Source of the DNA: Butyrivibrio sp. AE3004
GTDB lineage: Bacteria; Bacillota; Clostridia; Lachnospirales; Lachnospiraceae
NCBI RefSeq assembly: GCF_000703165.1
Contig: NZ_JNLQ01000002.1
Span: forward strand, 2,294,001-2,358,000
Direction of reading: 5' to 3'
DNA length: 64,000 nt
In this document: positions 1 to 8,057 of the stretch, in pieces
Position numbering within the stretch: the stretch's first letter is position 1
Layout of the letters: the number at the start of each line of letters is the position of its first letter
Notes under the pieces: model-generated
Database searches by the model: none
Told to the model about the DNA's origin: nothing
What the model saw: the letters and a program-made list of their open reading frames with translations, nothing else
Made by a program: the position numbers and the translations under genes

Positions 1-123
1 AAGTTCTACTCCGTCATATCCGAACTCTTTAATCTTTGTCATTACGTTCTTGAAGTTCTCAGGTGTGTTCTCAAGAAGATCTCTAAGACCATAAACCTGA
101 ATTGCTACAGGAAGCTTATTCAT
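1..123 (-). CDS. Sugar phosphate isomerase/epimerase (TIM barrel), N-terminal fragment
   Basis: Only the first 41 codons lie in the window; the gene runs off the left edge. The start ATG (123-121) follows a GAGAGG ribosome site. The visible residues (MNKLPVAIQVYGLRDLLENT, then a segment ending in EFGYDGVEL) match the first strand and helix of the xylose-isomerase-like AP endonuclease 2 superfamily, in which 'GYDGVEL' is a typical second-strand motif. Members act on sugars or inositol derivatives in the cytoplasm. It follows the rhamnose genes, from which a hairpin at 379-423 separates it, so a role in the same sugar pathway is plausible but not shown. The substrate cannot be told from this fragment. 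Confidence 0.7.
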   Translation of the reverse strand, partial: MNKLPVAIQVYGLRDLLENTPENFKNVMTKIKEFGYDGVEL

Positions 124-371
124 TTTTCATTTCCTCTCTTTTCTTAAAAATATATTCCCAACTATGCCCCATGCATGTGGTGATTATCATGTTATCCGCG
201 CTGCTGTCGCATGCGCTTTTGCATTTCTTATGGTCTTATATTATCGTTTTGGCCTTTGGTCTTCTTTTTCCTGATTTCCAAAAAAGGCACAAATATTGCA
301 ATAAAATATTTCACGGACAAAAATCGTGCAATAAATGTAAAACATATATTTCATGACATAATCTTTAAAAT

Positions 372-423
372 AAAGAAAAAGGCACTGCCTCAGTATCCTT
401 AAATACTGAAACAATGCCTTTCT
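372..423 (-). terminator. Intrinsic terminator after rhaD
   Basis: Imperfect hairpin on the minus strand: AGGCA...CAGTA pairs with TACTG...TGCCT and is followed by a run of T. It lies just after the rhaD stop. The rest of the 312-base gap (124-435) holds the leader of the left-edge gene with its GAGAGG ribosome site; I see no further gene in it. Confidence 0.65.
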
Positions 424-435
424 TGCATCACCTTA

Positions 436-1263
436 TTATTTCTCAAAGAGGAATTTCTCCGGAAGTTCAACCTTGAAATCCTTCGCAAGATCCCTGAAAT
501 TGTCAGGTGTGATAGTCTGAAGCTTGTTAGGTGTGATTGAAAGAACCTTTACCAGAATCTCCGCGGATTTCTCAACTGTGTGCATAAGTCCGAAAGTCAG
601 GTCAAAGTCCTCTCCTGCTGCAAACATTCCGTGATGTGCCCAGATAGCAACATCGTACTGCTCCATAAGCTTTGAGGTTGCAACAGCGATGTCTTTACCG
701 CCGGGAACCATCCAGTCTACAACACCGATACCTGAAGGGAATACAACAGGACACTCTGTAGCCATCTCCCAAAGCTCTCTTGTAAATACCTCATCCTTAA
801 GAGGAAGAACAAAGGTAAGAGCGATTGTGTTGGTCGTATGAGCATGATAAACAACTCTGTATCTTCCGTTTGTCACACGCTTCTTAACCTCAAGATTCAT
901 AAGGTGTGAAGGAAGCTCGGAAGTCGGACGCCCTCCATTTACAAAGCCCCACTGAATCTGGTACTTTGTTCCTGTCTCATCAACCTTGATAATGCCGATG
1001 GAATCCTCGGGATCTATGATCACATTGCGGAAATATTTACCGCTTCCCGTTACCATAAAATACTCTCCGGCAAGCCTGGGAACCTCGGTTCCGATTTCTG
1101 TCCAGGCACCATCCTCATTTAAATATTCAGAAACTGCAGCTACATCCTCATCCTTCATTCTATACGAAAGGTTTCCGCCGTTTCTCTCATGCCAGCCCTG
1201 TTCCCAGCCGTCATTAGCCATACGAATGAATCCCTGTACAAATTTTATATCCAATATACTCAT
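436..1263 (-). CDS. rhaD: Rhamnulose-1-phosphate aldolase
   Basis: Class II (zinc) aldolase that splits L-rhamnulose 1-phosphate into dihydroxyacetone phosphate and L-lactaldehyde in the cytoplasm. At 275 residues it matches the usual length and aligns end to end with E. coli RhaD from memory, including the FVQG opening, HERNGGNLS, VTGSGKYFRNV and SELPSH segments. The expected zinc ligands H140, H142 (YHAHTTN) and H211 (WAHHGMF) and the catalytic E116 are present. The start has a GAGGAG ribosome site. It is the third gene of the rhaB - isomerase - rhaD run, 124 bases after the isomerase gene, and a terminator follows it. Expression is presumably rhamnose-induced with the rest of the operon. 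Confidence 0.95.
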   Translation of the reverse strand: MSILDIKFVQGFIRMANDGWEQGWHERNGGNLSYRMKDEDVAAVSEYLNEDGAWTEIGTEVPRLAGEYFMVTGSGKYFRNVIIDPEDSIGIIKVDETGTKYQIQWGFVNGGRPTSELPSHLMNLEVKKRVTNGRYRVVYHAHTTNTIALTFVLPLKDEVFTRELWEMATECPVVFPSGIGVVDWMVPGGKDIAVATSKLMEQYDVAIWAHHGMFAAGEDFDLTFGLMHTVEKSAEILVKVLSITPNKLQTITPDNFRDLAKDFKVELPEKFLFEK

Positions 1264-1293
1264 GTTATTTATCTCCTCATCTTTAAAAGCAAT

Positions 1294-1310
1294 TTTTTAT
1301 CTGACTCGTA
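1294..1310. repeat. 17-base intergenic motif, copy 1
   Basis: TTTTTATCTGACTCGTA between rhaD and the isomerase gene. It is identical to 39549-39565 at the end of the NRPS-linked MATE gene, with partly matching sequence continuing on the 3' side; a looser form lies at 45861-45880. Function unknown. Confidence 0.5.
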
Positions 1311-1387
1311 CCAGTCTGTTGTCAATACCATTAGCCAATCATGCTTCGCATTCCTGAACGTCACTTGGCTCATCTATAGCTGTTTAT

Positions 1388-2809
1388 TTATCTTGTTACG
1401 ATTTCAAGCGGTACATCAAAGATCTTTGCAACCTTGGCAATAGTATCTATATGTCTTCCGATTGCTGCTCCGAAGTGATGTGTAGGACCACACTCGCTCC
1501 ACTTTGTTACAAATTCGGATGCGGAGCAGGAAAATCTTGTACGCATCATTGTGTCACCGTTTTGAAGGATTTTACCTTCCTCATTAACACCCTCTGCTGC
1601 AACAAATTTGAAGTGTCCGTCGCCGTCCTGTGTGATCGCAAGATATGTGATATCACCTGCAGGGGGATAGAACTGTGTCAGATATCCGCCTCCTGTTTTT
1701 CCGTGAAATACATCAACAATCTTCATGGTAGGCTTCTTAGCCTTGGAAATATCATAATCTCCGGATCCACTGTGTCCGATAAGTGTTACATCATCGTTGA
1801 AGTCAATTGTGTACATCTCAGCAAGCTGGCCTGAACCGGAAATTGTTTTAAGGATACTCATAGCCATAGCTACCTTGATGTCACCTTCTACAGCACAGGC
1901 AGTTCCCTGCTTTATAAGCATTGAAAATGCGGGAATCAGAAGGCTGTCAACAACACCTGCCTGTCCTTTCGCATAGCCATCATAGTGTGATGCAACAAAG
2001 CCAAGCTTTTCATCCTTAACCCATTTTTCAAAAGCAACAACATACTTAGCCATCTCGTAGACCTTCTCTATTGTGCCGCCGCCTTCAACATCGAAGGTAT
2101 CAAGAATATCCTGAGCCTTTGCCCTTATAACATCATCATCTGTTACGTCATCAGCAATTGCCCAGATTTTTTCCCAATCGAACTGCTTGGTATAAACATG
2201 CATTCTTCTGTACAGGTTGGATTCATCAATATAGAGATCCATCATTCCGGGATAAGGTCTTCCGATCTGTGCAAGATTTGTATCCCTGAAGCGTCTGCGC
2301 ACCTGTGCGGCGCGGCACCACTCATCAATCTGTTTTGCCACAGCCGGGTCACCGCCCTCTGCAACACCTGTGATAACCGCTGAGCGCTTTCCGTATCTGT
2401 TAAGGTCTGCAACCATCTCACCTACTGCACCGCAGGCATATGCTTCACCAAGCCACTCCGCTGTTCCCGCTGTGTCATAATCAAGTGCTTTTAATTTCTG
2501 TATATTTACAAGAACTACAGGTACATCCAGATCCTTAACCGCAGGCAGCATATTGTAGGATGTTGCATAAGTCAGAAGCTGCATGAAAACAAGATCAGCA
2601 TCGGCTGCTCGGAATTTCTCACCTGCTTCCTGTGACTGCTCTTTAGTTGTAACTACTCCGCCATCAATGATTTCCACTGTATCGGGAAAAGATTTTTTAA
2701 AATCCTCGAACTGCTTATTAAATTCGGGTACAAGTGAAGGGAACTGTGGAAGATAAGCTCCCAGTGCAATTGAAAATACCCCTACTCTTGCTTTTGTTTC
2801 TACTAACAT
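1388..2809 (-). CDS. L-fucose/L-arabinose isomerase-fold protein, probable L-rhamnose isomerase
   Basis: 473-residue protein of the fucose/arabinose isomerase-like superfamily (cytoplasmic aldose-ketose isomerases). Likely metal ligands are visible: Glu in CAVEGDIKVAMAMSIL, Asp in TIDFNDD, His in CGPTHHFGAA. It is not a canonical RhaA, whose xylose-isomerase-like TIM-barrel motifs are absent. It sits directly between rhamnulokinase and rhamnulose-1-P aldolase, so it is the obvious candidate for converting L-rhamnose to L-rhamnulose. Its ATG directly abuts the rhaB stop codon and its GGAGG site lies inside the end of rhaB, suggesting translational coupling. Family is sure; substrate is inferred from context. 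An alternative is an isomerase for fucose or another deoxysugar feeding the same kinase and aldolase. Confidence 0.8.
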   Translation of the reverse strand: MLVETKARVGVFSIALGAYLPQFPSLVPEFNKQFEDFKKSFPDTVEIIDGGVVTTKEQSQEAGEKFRAADADLVFMQLLTYATSYNMLPAVKDLDVPVVLVNIQKLKALDYDTAGTAEWLGEAYACGAVGEMVADLNRYGKRSAVITGVAEGGDPAVAKQIDEWCRAAQVRRRFRDTNLAQIGRPYPGMMDLYIDESNLYRRMHVYTKQFDWEKIWAIADDVTDDDVIRAKAQDILDTFDVEGGGTIEKVYEMAKYVVAFEKWVKDEKLGFVASHYDGYAKGQAGVVDSLLIPAFSMLIKQGTACAVEGDIKVAMAMSILKTISGSGQLAEMYTIDFNDDVTLIGHSGSGDYDISKAKKPTMKIVDVFHGKTGGGYLTQFYPPAGDITYLAITQDGDGHFKFVAAEGVNEEGKILQNGDTMMRTRFSCSASEFVTKWSECGPTHHFGAAIGRHIDTIAKVAKIFDVPLEIVTR

Positions 2810-4228
2810 TTATTTACTTCCTCCTTCCGGGTAAAAAACTTCTATTTCAAACGAATCATGTACTGCTTTTCTTGCAGTGGTAAGATTTTCGAGTTTTCCG
2901 TCTCTTATAAGCTGAACCATCGCATTGCCTATCGCAGTTGCTTCCGAAGGTCCTGCCAGAACTGTAAGTCCCGTAGCGTCTGCGGTAAGCTGATTTAAAT
3001 AGCTGTTCTTGCACCCACCACCGATTATATGGATCACTTCGTATTCAATGCCTGTATTTTTGCTTATTTCCTCAGCTGTTTTTTCATAGCATACAGAGAG
3101 ACTTTTATATATCACAGCTGCAATTTCTCCGGGCGTTTGCGGAATGGGCTGTCCCGAATCCTCGCAAGCTTTCTTTATTTCTATTGTCATATTTTCGGGT
3201 GAAAGGAATCTCTCATCATTTGCATTTACTATAGAAGGAAAACTGTCAGCTTCCTTTGCAAGCCTTGCATATTCAGCAAAGCTAAGGGCATCTTTCGCTT
3301 CATGTCTTACCTGCTGTATCATCCAGAGTCCCATGATATTTTTCAAATATCTGAATCTGTAATCATAACCGCCCTCATTTGTGAAATTCTTTTCCCTGTC
3401 GCAATCTCTTGCGAGAACTTCATTATTCTCAACGCCCATAAGAGACCATGTCCCTGAGCTAATATATAAGCCCTCATTTCCGAGATGCGGCATTGCCATT
3501 ACAGCCGATGCAGTGTCATGGCTTGCGCACTGCAAAACCTTACAGTCAAATCCGACTTCATTCCTTATGCTGTCCTTAAGCTGTCCGACCTCATTTCCCG
3601 GAAGTGACAATTCAAGGAAAATCTCCTTTGGAAGCTTTAATTTCTCTATCAGTTCATAATCCCACTGCTTTGTCGCAGGATTTACAAGCTGCGTCGTTGT
3701 GGCATTGGTGTACTCAAAAGCCTTATTTCCCGTCAAAAGGAAATTCAAATAATCAGGTATCATCAAAAAGGTCTTCGCTTTACCAAGAACCTCAGGTCTT
3801 TGCAGCCTGTCTGCAGTCAGCTGATAAATTGTATTAAAAATCGCCTTCTGAATTCCGGTTCTTTTATAAAGCTCATCCTCCGGAATAAGCTCATAAACCG
3901 CTTTATCAATTCCTTCTGTTCTGTGATCCCTATATCCGTAGGTATCACCGATCAGGTTGTCATTTTCGTCAAGCAGCGCATAATCTACTGCCCACGTATC
4001 TATCGCCATTGATTTCGGAATCTTATTAAGCTTCCTGCATTCTTTCATTCCGTTTACGATTTCAACAAAAAGCTTATCAGTATCCCAGAGGAGCTTGCCG
4101 TCCCTATGCGTCATGCCATTCTCAAAGCGATAGATTTCTTCCATTAAAATCTTCCCATCTTCATATGAAAAGAGCATATGTCTTCCGCTTGAAGCTCCAA
4201 TATCAACGGCTAAATAATACTCGCCCAT
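2810..4228 (-). CDS. rhaB: Rhamnulokinase
   Basis: FGGY-family carbohydrate kinase phosphorylating L-rhamnulose at O1 with ATP. The N-terminal phosphate-binding motif AVDIGASSGRHML is the RhaB type, and ASHDTASAV and YISSGTWSLMG are further kinase motifs; IIGGGCKNSYLNQLTADATG is the C-terminal adenosine-binding part. I start it at the ATG at 4228 (472 residues), preceded by GAGAGG; the frame stays open 24 codons upstream, but that part looks non-coding and has no ribosome site. First gene of the rhamnose operon, behind the promoter at 4324-4352, with a leader of about 90 bases. The AraC regulator is transcribed divergently from the same intergenic region. Confidence 0.95.
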   Translation of the reverse strand: MGEYYLAVDIGASSGRHMLFSYEDGKILMEEIYRFENGMTHRDGKLLWDTDKLFVEIVNGMKECRKLNKIPKSMAIDTWAVDYALLDENDNLIGDTYGYRDHRTEGIDKAVYELIPEDELYKRTGIQKAIFNTIYQLTADRLQRPEVLGKAKTFLMIPDYLNFLLTGNKAFEYTNATTTQLVNPATKQWDYELIEKLKLPKEIFLELSLPGNEVGQLKDSIRNEVGFDCKVLQCASHDTASAVMAMPHLGNEGLYISSGTWSLMGVENNEVLARDCDREKNFTNEGGYDYRFRYLKNIMGLWMIQQVRHEAKDALSFAEYARLAKEADSFPSIVNANDERFLSPENMTIEIKKACEDSGQPIPQTPGEIAAVIYKSLSVCYEKTAEEISKNTGIEYEVIHIIGGGCKNSYLNQLTADATGLTVLAGPSEATAIGNAMVQLIRDGKLENLTTARKAVHDSFEIEVFYPEGGSK

Positions 4229-4323
4229 AATTACCCTCTCTTGTTTGTTACTCATTTGACTATTTTGCAAGCTTTTCTTGTATGTCATTTTCAGTTGCAT
4301 GCAGGAGTCATTTGCTTGTACAA

Positions 4324-4352
4324 ATTATATTTTTAAAGGGCACAAGACATAA
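4324..4352 (-). promoter_or_regulatory. Candidate promoter of the rhamnose operon
   Basis: Minus-strand -10 TATAAT (4329-4324) and a weak -35 TTATGT (4352-4347) separated by 17 bases. A weak -35 fits a promoter that needs an AraC-type activator. Confidence 0.5.
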
Positions 4353-4373
4353 GGTCCCCATGGAACAAAAAAT

Positions 4374-4394
4374 AGGACTTTATTTGCAGGTCCT
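4374..4394. promoter_or_regulatory. Possible AraC-regulator operator
   Basis: Inverted repeat AGGAC - 11 bases - GTCCT lies just upstream of the rhamnose -35, with another GGTCC at 4353-4357. The spacing suits a dimeric or two-half-site activator serving both divergent genes. Inference only. Confidence 0.35.
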
Positions 4395-4401
4395 CAAAAA
4401 C

Positions 4402-4407
4402 TATAAT
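4402..4407 (+). promoter_or_regulatory. -10 box six bases before the AraC start codon
   Basis: TATAAT, then TAAGGT, then ATG. Transcription from this box would begin at or next to the start codon, giving a leaderless or nearly leaderless mRNA. The same arrangement is seen before the MATE gene at 40886. Confidence 0.4.
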
Positions 4408-4413
4408 TAAGGT

Positions 4414-5385
4414 ATGGATAAACAGATTTTAGAGCAGCTGCGTCAGCTGACAGATGAAGAAAAAGAGATTCTAAGCGGTCTTGATATCGACCGGAGCCGC
4501 TACGGACACGGACAGAATTTTGTCATAGACAGCGACCTTTTATTAAAAAAAGGACGTCTTATTGAGATACGTCCTCATACACGCTTTGTACATTTTCCAA
4601 AGCACAGTCATAATTATGTCGAAATGGTCTACATGGTTTCCGGAAAGACCCACCATATACTGAATGAAAAGGATGAACTCACCTTAAATCAGGGAGAGCT
4701 TTTATTCTTAAACCAGAATGCGACTCAGGAAATCCTTCCCGCAGGTGAAAATGACATTGCAGTTAATTTTATTCTGTTACCGGAGTTTTTTGATGAAGCC
4801 CTGCATATGATTCCGGAGGGCGATCTTTTAAGGGACTTCCTCATTTCAACACTCTCTCCCGAATCCTCTTTCCTTACCTATCTGCACTTCCCTGCTGCAG
4901 ACATACTTCCGGTGCAGAACCTTATGGAAAACATGATCTACACTCTTTTGTACCAGGAATCAGAAACAGTTATAAATACCATAAACAGAACTACAATGGG
5001 ACTTCTTTTACAGACCCTATCGGTGTATGCGGGTCTGGTAAACCAGGGTACCCCTTCACAGTATGAGCAGAACCTTCTTCTTACGGTACTCAAATATATT
5101 GACTCACACTACAAGCACGGAAGTCTTGAGGCTATCTCTGAACAGACAAAACAGCCTGCTTACTATATAAGCAGACTGCTGAAAAAACATACGGGTAAAA
5201 ATTTCAAAGAGCAGCTTCTTGCAAGGCGGCTTCAACAGGCTGCATATCTTCTAAGCCATACCACACTTACTATAGAAGATATCTACACCTATATAGGCTA
5301 CGACAACAGCAGCTATTTTTACCGCAAGTTCAAGGAGCTGTATGGTATGTCCCCACGAGACTACAGAATAGGGCAGCCACACTAA
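4414..5385 (+). CDS. AraC-family transcriptional regulator with cupin sensor domain
   Basis: 323 residues. Residues about 50-125 form a cupin-like ligand domain (HFPKHSHNYVEMVYMVSG is typical of AraC cupins). Residues about 225-320 are the double helix-turn-helix AraC DNA-binding domain (YISRLLKKHTGKNFKEQLLA, then IGYDNSSYFYRKFKELYGMS). It is divergent from rhaB, so it most likely senses rhamnose or a breakdown product and activates the rhamnose operon, as RhaS/RhaR-type regulators do. The specific ligand is not shown by sequence. A strong terminator overlaps its stop codon. Confidence 0.9.
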   Translation: MDKQILEQLRQLTDEEKEILSGLDIDRSRYGHGQNFVIDSDLLLKKGRLIEIRPHTRFVHFPKHSHNYVEMVYMVSGKTHHILNEKDELTLNQGELLFLNQNATQEILPAGENDIAVNFILLPEFFDEALHMIPEGDLLRDFLISTLSPESSFLTYLHFPAADILPVQNLMENMIYTLLYQESETVINTINRTTMGLLLQTLSVYAGLVNQGTPSQYEQNLLLTVLKYIDSHYKHGSLEAISEQTKQPAYYISRLLKKHTGKNFKEQLLARRLQQAAYLLSHTTLTIEDIYTYIGYDNSSYFYRKFKELYGMSPRDYRIGQPH

Positions 5386-5404
5386 GTGGCTGCCCCATTT
5401 TTTT
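5371..5404 (+). terminator. Terminator overlapping the AraC stop codon
   Basis: Perfect 10-bp stem GGGCAGCCAC / GTGGCTGCCC with the loop ACTAA, which contains the TAA stop, followed by a T run. The last codons of the gene form the left arm. Confidence 0.9.
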
Positions 5405-5549
5405 AATGCTTACAGGAAGTTGCCTTATGGCAGTTCCCTGACATTGGGCACCCGATACAACGGGTCCCTTTTTTCTTTTCTTTGTAAATATATCTGATTG
5501 CCAATCCAACCATCAATACAATTGCTGCTATAGCTATAAAATTTGCCAT
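5403..5549 (-). CDS. FeoB-associated Cys-rich membrane protein
   Basis: 48-residue protein. It opens with MANFIAIAAIVLMVGLAIRY, a single membrane helix, followed by a basic stretch (KEKKKGTR) and a small Cys-rich tail (CIGCPMSGNCHKATSCKH) with four Cys and two His. This is the layout of the FeoB-associated Cys-rich family, small membrane partners encoded downstream of feoB that may handle iron at the transporter. It begins 20 bases after the feoB stop, so it is co-transcribed. Its stop codon touches the T tract of the convergent AraC terminator. Confidence 0.85.
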   Translation of the reverse strand: MANFIAIAAIVLMVGLAIRYIYKEKKKGTRCIGCPMSGNCHKATSCKH

Positions 5550-5569
5550 AACCTTTTTTACCTCTAAAA

Positions 5570-7561
5570 TCAATCAAGCTTATATTCGAGTACCATTGCT
5601 TTCTGGTTTCTCTTTATAAGATATATTATAACACCTGCAAATACTGCTATGGCAATAAGTCCGTAAACAAAACCTGTTCCAAGGCTGCCTGTTGTTATAA
5701 ATGTACCGATCTGATATACAAGGAATCCTACAGTAAAGCCTGTTGCAAGCTGAAGTGCAATTGCTCCCCACAACCATTTTGCAGACTTCATCTCAGAGTT
5801 CATAGCTCCAAGAGCTGCGAAGCACGGAGGTGTATACAGATTGAACATAAGGTATGCAAGTGCTGCTACCTTTGTGATACCCATAACGGCTGCTACTGCA
5901 TTTCCCTCACCGATAAGCTCAAGTTCCTCAGTATCAATAAGATTTGAAATCGCAAATACTGTTGCGATAGTTCCTACAACGTTTTCCTTAGCAATGAAAC
6001 CTGTGATAGCTGCTGCTGCGAGCTGCCAGCTTGCTACTCCTACGATAGGTACAAGGAGATATGCAAACGGTCCTGCTACACCTGCAAGGATTGAAGTATT
6101 TTCCATGCCCTCTTCTACAGGCTGGAAGCTGAAGTTGAAGCTCTGCATGATCTGAACTACTGTGTTACATACAAGGATAATTGTTCCTGCTTTAACAATG
6201 TAAGCCTTACCTCTCTCAAGCATAGACTTAACCGCAAACATAAGGCTGGGTACTTTGTACTCGGGAAGCTCAATGATAAAGAAGCTCTTTCTGTACTTCA
6301 TTCCTGTGATAGCCTTGATAAGAAGTGCTCCGAGAAGGATCAGTAAGATACCTCCCATGTAGCAGATGAAGCTTACCCATCTTGATTCAGGGAAAAATGC
6401 GCCTGCAAAAAGTGCGATAACAGGAAGCTTTGCTCCACAAGGCATGAAAGTTGCAAGCATTGCTGTCGAGCGTCTTTCTCTCTCATTTCTGATGGTTCTG
6501 CAAGCCATGATAGCGGGAATACCGCAACCTGTACCAATGATCATAGGGATAACGGATTTTCCTGAAAGACCTACTCTCTTGAATATAGGATCAAGTACAA
6601 CCGTTGCTCTTGACATGTATCCGCAATCCTCAAGAAGTGCAATAAGGAAATACATTACCATAACCAGAGGAAGGAATCCCACAACTGCTCCTACACCGCC
6701 GATGATACCGTCAACCAGAAGCGCATAGAGAAGAGGATTTGCATCTGCCATCGCCTCTCCTACCATCTCCTTGAAAGAGTCAATCCAACCAGCAAGGATA
6801 TCAGCGATCCATGTACCTACAGTTGTCTGTGAAATATAGAATACAAGCCACATGATAGCTGCAAAGATCACTATTCCAAGTATCGGATGAGTCACAATAT
6901 TATCAATTGTATCTCCAAAGTTTTTGTCCTTTGTAAGAACTTTTCTGTTCTCTACAGAGCTTACAATTTTATTAACAAATTCAAATCTCTTTCTGTCAGC
7001 AGCTTCAACCGCAGCCTTGTCGTGGATATCAATGTCACCCTGTACATAGGGCTCACTCTGTTCCTTACCCTCAAGCTCTGCTGCTGCTTTTACAACTTCC
7101 TTAAGCCCTGTTTCTGAAGTAGCTACTGTTTTAATAACAGGACATCCAAGCTTTTCAGATAAAAGCTTTTCATCAATGCTGTTGCCCTTCTTGTCATTTG
7201 CATCGGTTTTGTTAAGCGCAACAACAACCGGAACCCCCAATTCCAGAAGCTGTGTTGTGAAGAAAAGGCTTCTGCTTAAGTTTGTTGCATCAACTATGTT
7301 TATGATAGCATCAGGATGCTCGTTTTTAACATAGCCGCTGGTTATACTCTCCTCAGATGTAAATGGCGACATTGAGTAAGCACCGGGAAGATCTACTGCA
7401 ATCAGCTCCTTATTACCATCATAGTATTTCTTCTTGATAACACTCTCTTTCTTGTCTACTGTAACACCAGCCCAGTTACCGATCTTTTCGCTTCTTCCTG
7501 TCAAAGCGTTGTACATGGTCGTTTTACCGCTGTTGGGGTTACCTGCCATTGCGATTCTCAT
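5570..7561 (-). CDS. feoB: Ferrous iron transporter FeoB
   Basis: 663-residue inner-membrane Fe(II) permease with an N-terminal G-protein domain: P-loop GNPNSGKT (7-14), G3 DLPG (57-60) and G4 NKTD (117-120). From about residue 225 the rest is a bundle of membrane helices with the gate-repeat segments typical of FeoB (for example IGTGCGIPAIMACRTIRNERER and TFMPCGAKLPV). GGAGG site before ATG. It lies between feoA (57-base gap) and the Cys-rich partner (20-base gap). Regulation is probably by an iron-sensing repressor at the promoter upstream of feoA. Complete and without obvious defects. Confidence 0.97.
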   Translation of the reverse strand: MRIAMAGNPNSGKTTMYNALTGRSEKIGNWAGVTVDKKESVIKKKYYDGNKELIAVDLPGAYSMSPFTSEESITSGYVKNEHPDAIINIVDATNLSRSLFFTTQLLELGVPVVVALNKTDANDKKGNSIDEKLLSEKLGCPVIKTVATSETGLKEVVKAAAELEGKEQSEPYVQGDIDIHDKAAVEAADRKRFEFVNKIVSSVENRKVLTKDKNFGDTIDNIVTHPILGIVIFAAIMWLVFYISQTTVGTWIADILAGWIDSFKEMVGEAMADANPLLYALLVDGIIGGVGAVVGFLPLVMVMYFLIALLEDCGYMSRATVVLDPIFKRVGLSGKSVIPMIIGTGCGIPAIMACRTIRNERERRSTAMLATFMPCGAKLPVIALFAGAFFPESRWVSFICYMGGILLILLGALLIKAITGMKYRKSFFIIELPEYKVPSLMFAVKSMLERGKAYIVKAGTIILVCNTVVQIMQSFNFSFQPVEEGMENTSILAGVAGPFAYLLVPIVGVASWQLAAAAITGFIAKENVVGTIATVFAISNLIDTEELELIGEGNAVAAVMGITKVAALAYLMFNLYTPPCFAALGAMNSEMKSAKWLWGAIALQLATGFTVGFLVYQIGTFITTGSLGTGFVYGLIAIAVFAGVIIYLIKRNQKAMVLEYKLD

Positions 7562-7618
7562 ATCTTTCCTCCTATAAAATCTCTATAATTTAAAACAATT
7601 TTTTGTTCTAAATCCACA

Positions 7619-7831
7619 TCAGATATTGATAGCTGATGCTAACTCAGGATCAATATTATATCTTGCATCCTTTATAGCAACTACCAGATTTCTCTTCTTG
7701 TCCACTACAGTAATCCTCTCTCCGCTGTAGCATCCAAGGGAAAACAGGAAGCTCTCCATTTCCTCATCTCCACCGGTATTTACGGAGTCTATCGTATATT
7801 CTTTTCCAAGCTCTGCTTCATTAAGTGTCAT
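7619..7831 (-). CDS. feoA: FeoA-domain protein
   Basis: 70-residue cytoplasmic SH3-like FeoA protein, the accessory partner of FeoB. It keeps family features: an early turn region, LGCYSGERITVVDKKRNLVVAI in the core, and a C-terminal DARYNIDPELASAI. Strong ribosome site TTTTGGAGG. First gene of the Feo operon. A 17-base near-palindrome (7844-7860) lies directly upstream of the ribosome site and could fold into a leader hairpin. Confidence 0.92.
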   Translation of the reverse strand: MTLNEAELGKEYTIDSVNTGGDEEMESFLFSLGCYSGERITVVDKKRNLVVAIKDARYNIDPELASAINI

Positions 7832-7843
7832 AAAACCTCCAAA

Positions 7844-7860
7844 ACAGCTGCAGCAGCTGT
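7844..7860. promoter_or_regulatory. Near-palindrome upstream of the feoA ribosome site
   Basis: ACAGCTG CAG CAGCTGT, seven-base arms, directly upstream of the feoA ribosome site. It could act as an operator or as a hairpin affecting translation. Confidence 0.3.
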
Positions 7861-7970
7861 ATAATAAAATCTTTGCATCTATCAGGTTAGATGCGTATAA
7901 CTTAAGTTAGCTGTATATAATTGTCGTTAGCCTACTGCTACTCATGTTTGCACACGCTAACTGTAATCAT

Positions 7971-7999
7971 AGAATATTCTTATTAAGAATAATTGTCAA
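7971..7999 (-). promoter_or_regulatory. Promoter of the feoAB operon
   Basis: TTGACA (7999-7994), 17-base spacer, TATTCT (7976-7971) on the minus strand, giving a leader of about 130 bases to feoA. The spacer is AT-rich and palindromic (ATTCTTAATAAGAAT). Just downstream are GTTAGC/GCTAAC elements (7926-7931, 7956-7961) and AAGTTAGC near 7904, resembling halves of iron-repressor (DtxR/IdeR-type) boxes. Confidence 0.65.
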
Positions 8000-8057
8000 T
8001 AAGAAAAGTGACTAAATTTACATATATTAAAGAAAGAATATTTGTTAGCTTAAACAA

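Noticed and set aside
4229..4300. Longer N-terminus for rhamnulokinase
   Set aside because: The open frame has no family similarity or ribosome site; the ATG at 4228 has both.
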